A stretch of DNA of 64,000 nucleotides from Dermatemys mawii (Eukaryota > Chordata > Testudines > Dermatemydidae): positions 18,956,699 to 19,020,698 of the forward strand of contig ML677348.1 in NCBI GenBank assembly GCA_007922305.1, in the 5' to 3' direction. Position 1 is the first letter of the stretch; each line of letters starts with the position of its first letter. The translations under genes and the position numbers were made by a program. This document shows positions 41,403 through 52,400 of the stretch, piece by piece. The notes under the pieces are model-generated. The model ran no database searches and was not told where the DNA came from. It worked only from the letters and a program-made list of their open reading frames with translations.

Positions 41403-42194
41403 TCATCACAGAGCTAGTTCCAGGGTTCTGTGATTCAACCACATGTAAAATGGCACCGTAAAAATAATCTACAAAGCACAGGGGGCTGTTAATATTTATG
41501 TACGTATTTAAGAGGAAATAAAAACAGATGTGTTTTTCAGTGCATATGTTGGGTTGGGACATTTTTATGTCATAACATAAATTGTTTCCCCTATAGACAA
41601 AAAAGAAAAAAGGAGTAATTATTATATTAGTGAGCTGCAACAAAAGAAATCCATAGAAGAGTCAGGCAGACATACATTACGTTTATAGTACATGTCTCAG
41701 TGGAAAAACTGGATCTTCCTGATGTGTCACAACAAGATTACTGGGCTGCTAAGAAAAGGAACTTACCAGACTGATATTGATCTTCATGATTAATAATAAT
41801 AATGATATTCAACCAGGAAGATATTTCAAGGCACTATTCAAGGTGAAGTGGCCTTTTATTGCGGAGGCAGCTCACCTCAGATTTGTAAGAAGCCCTGCTT
41901 CAAACATCTGACCCGTTTTGGAAGGCGACTGAGAAGGAAAGCTACATTTTTGGCATTAAAACTGTAATATTACTAACTATCCCCTACTGATCTGTTGAAT
42001 TCCTTACAAAGATGTGGAAGTAGTATTGTTCCTATTTTAGAGATGATGAACTGAAGTACAGAGAAGTTAAGAGACTATAGCCAGACCAGGACTAGAACAC
42101 ACCAGGAATTGAACCTATGACATAGGGAAGGATTGCTCAGTGGTTTGTGCATTGTCCATTCCCAGAGCACCTATGAAGTTGACAACTATGCCCC
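41403..42194. other. Unassigned, with MIR-like fragment
   Basis: 42030-42120 ('cctattttagagatgatg', 'aactgaagtacagagaag', 'ggaattgaacctatgac') is the reverse of a MIR-type SINE. The rest is unassigned. Confidence 0.5.
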
Positions 42195-42960
42195 TCATAC
42201 CCAGACCCTCCTGCCGAGCTTCACCTCCTCTTGCACTCAGGAACCCACCCCTGCCCATGAACCCCATTCCCCATGCACCTGGACCACTCCAACAAGCCAC
42301 CCACACCCAGATCCACACCCCACCAAGCCCCAACCAGCTGCATCTGGATCCCTATCCCACTGAGACCCACTCTTCCAGCATCTGGACCTCCCACTGAGTC
42401 CCCCACACCCAGAGCCCCCACTGAGGTCCATCGTTCCCACACCCAGACCTCCCCCACAGAGCCCCAACCACCTTAATCTGGACCCCCTGCAGACTCCCAT
42501 TACCGTTGCACCCAGAACCCTCCAACAAGCCCTTTTGCATCCAGATCACCCCCATACCTGGATCCCCCTCTGAGCTGTCCTCACCCAGATTGCCCCACAC
42601 AGAACCCTCTCAACCCACACCTGGATCCCCCCACACTAAGCCCCTCCACACTCGGATCCTGCCTTGCTGAGTCTGCCTGCCCACACCTGGAGGGACAGGG
42701 CCCTGGGGTGTTTCTGGGGCAGGCCCAGGCCTTGCACTTGCCAGGGTTGGGTGCAGGCTCACCGCTGAGCCTATGTTCTGGGGGAGCTGCACAGTGATCA
42801 CCCACCTCTGTGCAGCCAGTGGCCTGTGCTCCCCAATGCCATGCTGGAGCCTCCATGTTTATTTAACAAACAAAATTTGCAGAATTTTAAAATATTGTGT
42901 GCAGAAGTTTTAATTTTTGGTGCACAATGGCCTCAGAAGTAGAATATATTGGAACTATTG
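42195..42960. repeat. C-rich minisatellite-bearing repeat
   Basis: 42230-42660 is a run of degenerate units around 'acccagatccccc', 'cactgagacccac' and 'cacacctggatcccc'. A GC-rich block follows, then a short AT-rich terminal module ('aaaatttgcagaattttaaa', 'gtgcagaagttttaattt', 'atggcctcagaagtag') known to me as a recurrent module in such repeats. It is probably a non-autonomous DNA element. The long frames on both strands are repeat artefacts. Confidence 0.5.
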
Positions 42961-44399
42961 AGCTCAGACTTGAGTCTTGAGTAAGTCTGTGTTTCACATC
43001 ATTTAGATTAGAACGTGGCAAAACATGGCTGTTCTGTTTAACTTATAAGCAATTGGTATCCAGCCTCCTGGATTTCTAGTTGCCATGAGGATACAAATCT
43101 AGTATGCACTTCTACGATGAAGCAAACTATGACCTCCATCCTACAAGCTGGTCCATGCAGGCTGACGCCCGCATCCACACTGAGCCCCACTGCTTTCAAT
43201 GGGCTTCACAAAAGTACAGGAATTTGCCTGTGAGAGCGGCTTGCAGAACTGGGCATATAAGGACTCTGATAGGACAAGGGGAAATGGTGGGATTTCAGTC
43301 CAAAGCTCTGCTCCTGCAAACGCTTACGTCTGGGCTTAACTACACACACTGAATGTAGTTCCAATTACTTCAGCAGGATTACTCTCATCATCCAAAATTC
43401 AGCACAATGTGGTTTTTCCAGGGAAAGGGAGTACACGGTTATAAAAGTAAGGTGTAAAACATTTGGGAAATATGGGTGCATCAGTTACAGCTACCATAGC
43501 ATACTCATGGCACCCTCATAACACATTATAATGTCTCTGTTAAATTGTCAGTTTTTAAAAGAAGCTCATTTCTTAAAAGCTCCAAGTTTCTTCCCTCCAC
43601 ACATATCGCTATTGTGGAGTGAATCTCAGCTCTGAAAATAATTGACATTGCAGCCTTTCAGCTGAGTATACTCTTGACTCTAAACATTCAAGTGCTTCCA
43701 TGCACATTAATAAAGTGAAAACCAAAAACAGCCACGGCTGTATCTTAGTTCAGTTTGTGGTTTTAGTACTTGCACAGTGGGTGTGAGTCGCAGTGTCTAT
43801 AATTCCATATTAGACGGAAAGTAGCTCTTCTACGCTCATAAGGAGCTTCATTGACAAACAAAGCCACTTCTCTGCATTTATTTAAGCACAGAGCTAGAAT
43901 AGAGACCTGCATGAAGAACGCTAAACATAGTTCACATCTGGTCCAAACTCCACAATCAATGTATTGCTATATCTGAAACATTTTCCGCATCTGTCATATA
44001 TTTTCACACATTTCTAATGGAACATTTTCTTGGATGTAAAATAGGCAGGTATATCTGTCAATTCAATTTCATGCAAACAAAACAGAAGAATTTTTGGCAC
44101 GGATTATTGTACTGTCTTTGGAGCAGTGTAACTATTATGTAAAGAGGGTATTATTTAAAGGTGCCAAAAATTCAATAATTTCTTCCAAAATTACTGACTA
44201 TACAGCAGATTTTTTAAAATTTTTGCCTTCTTTTTTTTCCATTTTGATAGAATTAATTATTAAATGTATTTGAAAAGGGTGCACACAACATTGTTACAGA
44301 GCCCATCTTTCTCCCATTGCTGGGATTTTTTGTGCTGTATGTTAAAATGGAATCTTTAGTCACCATGGTCTTTTAACCAGAACTTTATTCAAACTTTTA
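42961..44399. other. Unassigned sequence
   Basis: 43120-43365 holds an old repeat phrase ('acctccatcctacaagc', 'actgctttcaatgggct'). The remainder is AT-rich with no recognised feature. Confidence 0.4.
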
Positions 44400-44740
44400 T
44401 TAAAAATTAAAATGCAATAGAAATCCCATTACAATTCTTAAAAGTTCCACTTTTGTACCCAAATCTCTCCTGGGCATCCTCAGGGAGAACCACAGCTGTA
44501 TCAAATAGCTTAAAAGCGCTGCAACCCAATAAATAGGCCTGCCAGCTTGCCCCTATATTGGCCCCAGTACAATCATTTACCACCTCATTTTTGGCTACAT
44601 AAACTGCCTCTAAGCACTTTCTCATTTGAAAACCCTGGGGTTGCTGTAAGAGCGCTGCATCAGCACGCAAAATCTGGAGCACTTCCCCATCCCACCTGTG
44701 CTCATATATGATCATACGGGCTGTTACCTTTTTGAAGGGA
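44400..44740 (-). pseudogene. Unidentified conserved coding block, copy X
   Basis: On -, a frame from 44738 to 44407 encodes about 110 residues, including MRKCLEAVYVAKNEVVNDCT, GANIGASWQAYLLGCSAFKL, FDTAVVLPEDAQERFGYKSG and a C-terminus NCNGISIAF. A plausible acceptor, 'gtttatcccttcaaaaag', precedes it, and AATAAA-like signals follow the stop ('ttaataaaagtttgaataaag', split over two motifs). It therefore reads like the terminal coding exon of a polyadenylated gene. Copy Y at 46700-47060 is over 90% identical across the core and in the opposite orientation. I do not recognise the family. It could be a multicopy host gene's last exon, a retrocopy or an old integrated foreign sequence. Confidence 0.5.
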
Positions 44741-45579
44741 TAAACGAAAAACAATCAGATGGATTGGGTGAGCATCCTATTCAGGTAATATTCTGTATTT
44801 TGACTCACCGCTCCCTTTTAATGACAAAATTAAGATGAGGCATTCCACAGGCACAATGGAGTGTATGCTTGGGAATCATCCCATGCTCTATCTAGAGAGC
44901 GTTTGAAAAACATCAAGAATTTGCTGGTACAAATTAACAATGACCCGCCATGGGAGGAAGATCTTGAAATGGTTAAACACTTGTTCTTATCAAATGAATA
45001 TGCACAGGCATTGATTAAGGATGAAAGTGCAGACCTTCCACAGACAAAGGGACAAACATTACTGTCCTGAGTTAGGTAAAACTTGCTGGACTCCAGTAGG
45101 ATTTTTGCCTGAGTAATAACTTCAGGATTTGGCCTTTCAAGCATCCTAGATGCTGGCCCTGAGACAAATCGAACAATCATATGATTATATCATGCTGCAG
45201 AGTAAACTTCCATTGTCCAGATTTTTAATAATACAGCCTAAGATGTGGTTTCACATCCTTTCAATATCTTTGGTTAAGAGGATTATACTGTTAGTATTTG
45301 TATGGTGCCAGCAGCATGCTGGTACTGTACAGGCAAGTATGAAGACAAGGTCCTTGCCCTAAAGAGCTTATACAATTTAAACAGAAATAGACAAATGGAG
45401 CATCCTGGATTGGGAAGTGAGAAAACAAACAACCAGTGAGTCTGGGCAATGAAGTAGAGCACATGGTTTGTTAATTTCATGATATTTGTTTGTTTTATTT
45501 GTTAGGTACCATCTTTTATCAGTCATCTGTTAAAGTAACAATTCTCTGGGAGGGAAATTAGATTTTAGCAGGTCTCTTA
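44741..45579. other. Unassigned, with a SINE/LINE-tail fragment
   Basis: 45295-45420 ('ttgtatggtgccagcagc', 'aaggtccttgccctaaagag') matches the SINE modules seen at 14540. The frames at 44830-45180 have no domain. Confidence 0.4.
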
Positions 45580-46207
45580 GGCCTGGTCTATAGTACACGA
45601 TTATTTCAGAATTAGCCACGTTATATGGAATTAAAACTAAATCCATCCACATAACCAATCCTGTTTTTTCCAAATAAATGGCTCTTAAATCTGGTTTCTG
45701 TACTCCACCTCAGCAAGGGAAGTAGCGCTAAATTCGACATCACTGTTCCGGATCTGAGATACTGTGGATGCAATTTGACGGTATTGGCCTCCAGGAAGTA
45801 TCCTAGAATGCTCCATTACGACCGCTCTGGAAAGTGCTTTCACCTCAGATGCACTAGCTAGGTAGTCAGGAAAAAGCCCCGGGAACTTTTGAATTTCATT
45901 TCCTGAAGTCCCAGAATCGCAAAACAGCTCCAAACGGGAGGTATCTGATCATAGCATGGGGAGAAAATCTGTGCAGGCAGAACTCTGTTCAAAAAAACGG
46001 AATGCCAATGGGCAGCGGAGACTGCAGGAACTGTGGGATAGCTACCCACAGTGCACCGCTCCGAGAGTCAATGCTAGCCTCGGTACTGTGGACACACTCC
46101 ACCAAATTCACGCACCTAGTGGGAACTCATAAGATCAAATGTATAAAATCTCTTCTGAAAAATCAAATAAAATATTTTTGATATAATTTCGTACTGTAGA
46201 CATACCC
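45580..46207 (+). mobile_element. Harbinger MITE derived from a SANT-carrying element, TTA TSD
   Basis: Starts GGCCTGGTCTATAGTACACG and ends CGTACTGTAGACATACCC, flanked by TTA (45577-45579 and 46208-46210). From 45650 to 46010 it tracks the left part of the Harbinger at 61638: 'ggtattggcctccaggaa', 'cgaccgctctgga', 'ctcagatgcactagcc'-like, then into the start of SANT exon 1 ('tcccagaatcgcaaaac', 'gcaggcagaactctgttc', 'acggaatgccaatggg'). It then jumps to right-end sequence. It is thus an internally deleted derivative that still carries a coding fragment. Confidence 0.8.
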
Positions 46208-46210
46208 TTA

Positions 46211-46699
46211 GAAGAAGAGCATTGCAAGCAGAGGAATTGGAGGAGGAATGAGGAAGGTATGACAGTCTGGGTCAGGGAGAGGCATACGTGGAAGGAAGCA
46301 AAGAGATGAGAGAGGTAGGAGGACAAAAATGAGTGCAGTTAAACTGAGCTGCTTGGGCAAAGATCAAAATGGGGAAAAGGCCAAGGTTGAAGGCATGTCT
46401 CTGAACTCATACAGACTGACTTTAATATAATTATTCTTGATTTACACCAAAACATGTGATGTCAGAATCAGGCCATTGTTCTGCATAACGGGGGATTATC
46501 AGAGTTTCTTGTAAAATTGTTTCTGTGCAGGGGAGACAGCAGAGCACACGTGCGACATTAAAGGAGGGTAAGTAACCAAATTAGGGCCTGATCCTCCTCA
46601 CACATACTCTGGTCTTACACAGATGTAAGTCCAGTGACAGCGACTTCAGTGGAACTGCACCTGATTTACACTGATACGAGTGAGAGGAGAATTACATTC
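46211..46699. other. Unassigned, with a small ancient repeat
   Basis: 46575-46690 begins 'gggcctgatcctcctcac' and carries 'agcgacttcagtggaactg', like the 24.98-kb palindromic element. The rest is unassigned. Confidence 0.4.
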
Positions 46700-47060
46700 A
46701 AAGCCTTGAATGCACGTATATGTGCACATAGGAGGGAGAGTGAGACTCCCAAGATTTGGTGTGCTGATGCAGTGTTCTTAAAGAAGCCCTGGGGTTTTCG
46801 AATGAGAAAGTGCTTAGAAACAGTTTATGTAGCCAAAAACAAGGTGGTAAATGATTGTACTGGGGCCAATATAGGGGCAAGTTGGCAGGCCTATTTATTG
46901 GGTTGCAGCGCTTTTAAGCTATTTGATACAGCTGTGGTTCTCCCTGAGGATGCCCAGGAGAGGTATGAATGAAAAAATGTCAAGCTTTAAAGAAAAGCTA
47001 ATGTGATTTCTAGCGCATTTTAATTTTCAATAAAACTTTTAATAAAGTTGTGGATAAAAG
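46700..47060 (+). pseudogene. Unidentified conserved coding block, copy Y
   Basis: In + orientation this repeats copy X: MRKCLETVYVAKNKVVNDCT, GANIGASWQAYLLGCSAFKL, FDTAVVLPEDAQERYE, then a stop at 46970-46972. X continues there with ERFGYKSGTF, so the Y frame is cut short by an insertion or substitution just after ERY. The 3' flank still matches, with 'gcgcattttaattttcaat' and 'ttttaataaagttgtgg'. Homology to X begins near 46700 ('cacgtatatgtgcacata'). No family recognised. Confidence 0.5.
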
Positions 47061-47390
47061 ACTGTGATGCTTTAATTTTTCCTTGTATTAGCTGAGATAT
47101 GTAAATAATATAAACACAGTGTGTTTAACAAAACATGAGATAACTTTGACACATACTGTTATTCTGAGTTTGTTTTTCCTCCAGTATTAATTAATGCCTT
47201 CACAAGCAAATCCTCTCAATGTATTTTACACCAGTTTTCTCTCCTGGTGAACAAATATATCGCCAGTCAATTAACTATATGAAGTTTGCTAGCGCCTTTG
47301 AATAAGTTTAACCATTTCATTGCTGAAAAATGTACCAGGTACATGGAGCAAAACAAAATGTATGGAACTGCCTCACATATTAAGTTGAAG
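47061..47390. other. Unassigned AT-rich sequence
   Basis: Nothing recognised. Confidence 0.4.
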
Positions 47391-47480
47391 AATCATAGAA
47401 TCATAGGATTGGAAGGGACCTCAAGAGGTCATCTAGTCCAGCCCCTGGACTCATGGCAGGACTAAGTATTATCTAAGGTT
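47391..47480 (-). mobile_element. CR1 3'-end fragment, minus strand
   Basis: 'aatcatagaatcatagg' is the reverse of the ATTCTATG octamers. It is followed by 'ggaagggacctcaagaggtc' and 'actcatggcaggactaag', as at 6217-6300. Confidence 0.9.
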
Positions 47481-48855
47481 ATCTATCTATATAAGGTTCT
47501 TTGATATCTTATGGGAACACTGTTGCCTCCAAAGAACCCAGCCAAATGCCACTATCACAGGACCTACAGTAGAACATGGCAGTAACGGGGTTATGGAAGC
47601 ATACTCTGAATGCCTGATATGCACTGATTGAAAAAAAGAGGAATTCCTTTGTGGTAGAAATTAAGTGAACTGTGGAATTTACTTAGAAATAAACCTTTTA
47701 TGGGTTAGCAATGTACCTTATTTTCACTCATAAGAAAGGGCGTGCTCAGCTTTGCCTGCGATTTTGAAGGATTTTAAGGTTCCCATTCATTAGTGATCTT
47801 TTAAAAGAAGGGCATAAGGGCTTCCAGGTCCATGTTATTCAACAAATTGCAGAACTGATGAATTACCAAAAGTCACCTGTGGAAGGAACAGATTTTTATC
47901 TTTCTGAAAACATTGATAAGTGTTACGGAGATTTATAACTTCCCTAAAAGTTAGAAACTTAGCTTTCTCCAAAGGTGAAGAAAGCCAAACCTGCAGGAGA
48001 AAGCAAAACCAGAAGGAAATGGGAACACTCCCATCTATTTACACATCTGCAGCCATTTGGGACATTTGACATTCAATAAGAAAATTCTCACGTTTTTCTC
48101 CCACTTAAGCCATAAATAGTTAAGACAAGGTCCTCACCTGTCTTAAATTTTGTTAGTGCACTATAAATAGGTCACAAACCATCAGGAACCAACTTCAAAG
48201 ACTGTCAGTGGCATGGGCCACAGCTGTATTAAACAGGATGGCGGAGGAGCAGGTGAAGAGGTCAGTACATTGTCCATAGGTATCCCAGGGGTCTGTAGAT
48301 TCGGATGGCATGGTGCGTAAAATATTGACACACTAAAGGCAAGTATTTTAATGACTTTTCATGATTTAAAGGACAAGATTGAGCAGACGTGCTTTGTCAG
48401 TCCGTATCAGATTAGAAGCTGTATAATATTTTTATGCCACAAGCATAAACCAAACATCTACAGGCAGCAAGAATCTAGTAGGCTTTGGTTCACCCTGTTC
48501 ATTACCCACAAACTGCAGCAATGCAAATCAAAGCAGTAAGATTTCAGGCTATTAAGTATTCCAAATAAACTGAGATTATCTGTTTTCTCTTATTCTCCAC
48601 GTGTGTGCTTTGTAAGATGTTGCTATTTTACAAATTGTAAACGTTGTTCAGCACAGGTACACCTGATATGCAGCCTTCAATATCTGTCATGGGTACAGCT
48701 GTCAGTTGTGAGAAGTCAGTGTTTACCAATTGTTTATATTTTGTGTTGTACAAAGTACCATGGTTAATACCTGCTCTAAGTTTGAGGAAATAAACCTGTC
48801 TTTGATACCATAGTGTGGTAACTGTTGTTAAACATTGATTTGGTTACTGACGAAC
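47481..48855. other. Unassigned sequence
   Basis: No recognised repeat ends or domains. Confidence 0.45.
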
Positions 48856-48889
48856 TCTAAGAGTACATCTGCACTTGTCAGGGACCATA

Positions 48890-49890
48890 ACAAAGTGGTC
48901 TGACCTAGTGATCGTAGCCAAGGACAGAGTCAGGGTAACAGTTGGAAGCCACATCAAAGGTCAAAGCCCAAGTCATAGTCTGAAGCCACACCAAGATTCA
49001 ATCTAGAGTCAGCAGCCACGCCAAGGATCAGTGCCAGGGTCGGAACCGGTAACCGCACCAGGATTAAGCCAGAATCGGAGACAGAAGTCATGCCAAGGAT
49101 CAAGCCAGAGTCAGTCACTAGAATTAGGGCAAGGATGCAGGAACCAGGAGCAGTAACAGGAGCAAAGAGTAGCAACAAGGTGAGGAGGCAAGAACTAGGA
49201 ACAAAGTATTGTGGTAAACCCGGAGCAGACTGCTGCCAGAGGGGTTGGTGGTAAGGGAGTTAACTGTAGGTTAATTGGGTTCAGCTGAGTAAGGCTGCCA
49301 GTGGCCCAAGCAGGATCAGCTGAGCCCAATTAAAAGGCTGCCGCAGTCCTTTTTAAACCCACCCCGGCTAGGAAAGAGGGAGGAGAGAGATAGAGGGAGT
49401 AAGGCTGCCAGCAGGTTGGAGGCAGCAGGACTGGGAACCTCTCAGAAGGGAGGCAGCTTTTGTCCTGGACACAGGGGGAAAGTCCAGCCAGCACAGAGCG
49501 ATAAGGGGAAGGGAAAGCCTGCCCTTGGGCTTTCTAGGCAGCTTGCCTAGACAGCCCTTGGCTCGCCAGAGCAGAAAAGACTTGAGCTGGTGAGCCAGAG
49601 AAGGCACCTTGCCACAGTATGGTAACAGGAGCAAGGAGGAAGAACCAAGAAAGGAGGCAAGAACTTGGTCTCGGGGGTCTGGTCAGCAGCAAGCCTAGCA
49701 AATAGTTGCTCAAACAAGGGGTGGATCAAGAACAGGAAGCTTTATGCCTGGAGGTGCGTTCTCAGCAGTCTGCTGGTAGTCACCTGATCCAGCTGAGTCA
49801 GTGGGTGTAGCCTCTGGTAGTTGGGTGTTAGCTGCAGTTTGCTAATCTGACCTTGGCACCGAAGGTAAGGCTCTGGCTTGGCAGCCTCAT
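48890..49890 (+). repeat. 'agccacgccaaggatca' minisatellite repeat, interrupted by an LTR
   Basis: Units around GAAGCCACACCAAGATTCA and 'gccaaggatcaagccagag' repeat at about 35-40 bp through 48920-49130, then 'aggagcagtaacaggagc'. The same family continues after the LTR (49621 onward) with 'ggaggcaagaacttggtc'. Related arrays lie at 5575-5955 and 51955-52150. Confidence 0.55.
49210..49616 (+). mobile_element. Solo LTR, 407 bp, TSD GTAT
   Basis: Begins TGTGGTAAACCCGG and ends CACCTTGCCACA, giving a TGTGG/CCACA inverted pair. Flanked by GTAT at 49206-49209 and 49617-49620. A TTTTTAAACCC motif near 49350 could be the TATA-like element. No internal coding region, so this is a recombined solo LTR of an LTR retroelement. 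The class is undetermined; a 4-bp duplication fits several LTR groups. Confidence 0.75.
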
Positions 49891-50180
49891 GGGCACAGAT
49901 TCAAGCTCCATGGCATCTGCCAACACTGCAATCAGAGGTGCGACTGCAGAACCTGTGGACATATCCAAGCTAGCTTCGCTCTAACTGTCTCAAATGACAA
50001 TAGCCGCAAAGCTACAGCAACGCAGGCTGTACAAGCCACCCCAATGCCTAAGATGTGTCCTTGAGCAGTTAGTCTGTGCAGCCACAGCTTCATGGTATTG
50101 ATGTTAGCTAGAATGAATTTAGTGTGGGTGTGTCTATGTGTGCTGCAGTCACAGCTCTGACTGCAGTGTAAACATACCCC

Positions 50181-51889
50181 ATCTGTTCAGCCTCCCTAAG
50201 GTTCTCCACTCATTTATCTTGCTCATAGGAATGGTCAGTTATACTGGAATGACAGGAACTGCCTGGGTTGTATTGCACTGGTCCACCACCATTTGTGTGT
50301 GTGTGACAAGGCAAGAGTAAGCCTATTCCAACAACGTCTGGAACAAGAATACAGCACATGGATATCAGTATCCAAGCTGTGATACAGTCTGTCATAGACA
50401 GAATTACAAATGAATGTGGCTTAAAATGCCCATTCTCCATCTACCAATTCCAGGGTTGTCACTGTGCACATCATTCTGAACCTAGAAGGTCAATTTGAGT
50501 CTATGTGAATCAATGGAAATAGCTATAAGCATGGGTCAGAGTTCCTTTGGTTTAGAACATCCCCAGGTTAAATCAGTCCTGGGATTCACTGTCTGTTACC
50601 ATCCACTTTTTTAAGTCCTCAGCCACTGTCCACGATGACTTTACGAATGACACCCATGTGACAGCATGGGATTTCAGCTAGTCTATCCCTATCCAAGAAG
50701 CACCAAAAAGTTATCGCCTTTCTCCAGCTATTTCAGTTGCAAATTAACTCCAGCATTTGACCTGTCCTCTGCGTCAGCTTTCAGTTATCGTCAGATTCTC
50801 AAGCCTCCTCTGCCACTGCTTGAGATTTTGTTTTAACTGGACTTAGATTGAACTAGGTATCACAGTGCTCATTTTTGGTATGTATAACAGCTGGTCTAAG
50901 TTCTTATCATCTCTGCAAATTGAGTTCTAGAGTGCTGAGTGGAAAAGGAAAGAAAAAGAGACTTTCCGCGGTGTTCAATAGTACCAATGATCTTCCCAGG
51001 ATGGCAGTTAGTACGTATTTAATGCTGTTCTTCAGTACATGATTTTCCTCAACTGTATCTCAGAGATACTCACGTAACGATTCAATTCTTGTGCAACATG
51101 TAGCAGAGGCAATGGAGGCCTAGCTGCATAACTGAAGCATCAGAAATAAAACTCATGACCTTCCATTTTAAAGCTAAAGCCCTCTAGTGCTTTAGCCAAA
51201 ATTAATTGCTTGAATACACCTGGTAATCTATCCTGTAAAGAAAAGAGGTACCTAGTGGGCCTGCACTCACTGGGTCTTACGTAGGCATAGCAGAGTACCT
51301 AGCCTAATGAGTCTGGTGAATTTCATCATCACGTACATCTATATTATATGTGTTCCATTGGGAGCCCTTTGGTGTCCGGGAGTTTACAGATGATGGGATG
51401 CCCAGGATAGATTTGTACCCACGCTCACAGATTAAGTAAAGCCATTTGAGTGGACTCTTCCTGCATTTGAGCCAGAACAGAGTCCAGATTTGCTCTCGCC
51501 TGGTCTGGGTCGGATGAATAGAGTAACCAGGGTGGCCAAGGTGAGATATGCAAGGCCAAATGTTAAAATAAAGGAGCCCTTAACATATACTTCTGTTGGC
51601 AGCTGCTCTAGAAAAAGTGAATACCTATCTGTACTGGAGAAGCTGCTTGTTTTGCCCTTGTAATTCTAGTTGTTTATGGATCCTTCTTTGCTTCCTCTTC
51701 TAAGTGTTTTGTGGTATTGCTGTGTAAATTTGTTAAATGGAAGAGATTTCACACTACACATGGTGGTGTTTCAGTAGTGGGTTAAATAGTTCTTCTATAG
51801 AAAGCACATACTGCGGTCCACCTACAGGTGGGTTACCTGCTCATGCAGTGCCTGCATTCCTTGGTGTAGAGCTCCACTGGGTCCATACG
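50181..51889. other. Unassigned sequence
   Basis: No domain-bearing frame or clear repeat. A short (TG)n lies near 50293-50306. Confidence 0.45.
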
Positions 51890-52400
51890 TGGCTGAGCCC
51901 ACTCAGAGAGGTTAGTGGTTCAAGCAAGCTGTTGACCAAGACACAGGCAGTCAGACCTAGTGGTCAGACCAGGAATTAAGAACCAAGAACTGGAGTTAGG
52001 TCAGAGACAGAGTCAAGAATCAAACCAAGGATCAGAACTGGAATCAGTAGCAGGGGTGGGGCATAGAAACAGGGAACTGCAACAAGGCAGGAAGGTAGGA
52101 ACCAGGAACAAGGCAGCAATCTGGAACAAGAAGGGAAGCGAGTGCTCGGGAGTCAGTCAAGAAGACAGGGTCTAATGTAACAGCCAGCGAAGGATTCGCC
52201 TAATTGCTCAGGCAACTTGCTGTGTTTTCTTCTGGCTTAAAAAATGAGTCTGAGCAAATCAGAAAGACCAGACATAGTCCAATCAGAAGCTTAATAGGCG
52301 GGGTGTCTGGTGAGATAGGGTCTGCCAGCTTATATTCCCCCTGGTACCAGCGAGCTTCCGGTTGGTGTCTGTAACCTGAGGACTGTCAGTGGAGCTGGGG
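51890..52400 (+). repeat. Third copy of the 'gtcagaaccagagtcag'-type minisatellite repeat
   Basis: 'gaattaagaaccaagaactgg', 'gtcagagacagagtcaag' and 'ccaaggatcagaactgg' units span 51960-52060. 'aaggcaggaaggtaggaacc' follows, then a non-repeated tail to about 52400. Same family as 5575-5955 and 48890-49890. Confidence 0.55.

Larger units (their letters stand above)
48856..50180. mobile_element. Composite: Harbinger-like MITE ends around later insertions
   Basis: The left end 'gagtacatctgcactt' and right end 'gcagtgtaaacataccc' look like Harbinger termini (GGGTAT-..-TACAC). Between them lie the minisatellite repeat (48890-49200 and 49621-49890) and the solo LTR (49210-49616). The MITE reading is inference from the ends. 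Confidence 0.4.

Noticed and set aside
42115..42856. Gly/Val/Trp-rich frames on - and Pro-rich frames on +
   Set aside because: Same reason: degenerate tandem C-rich units, no domain.
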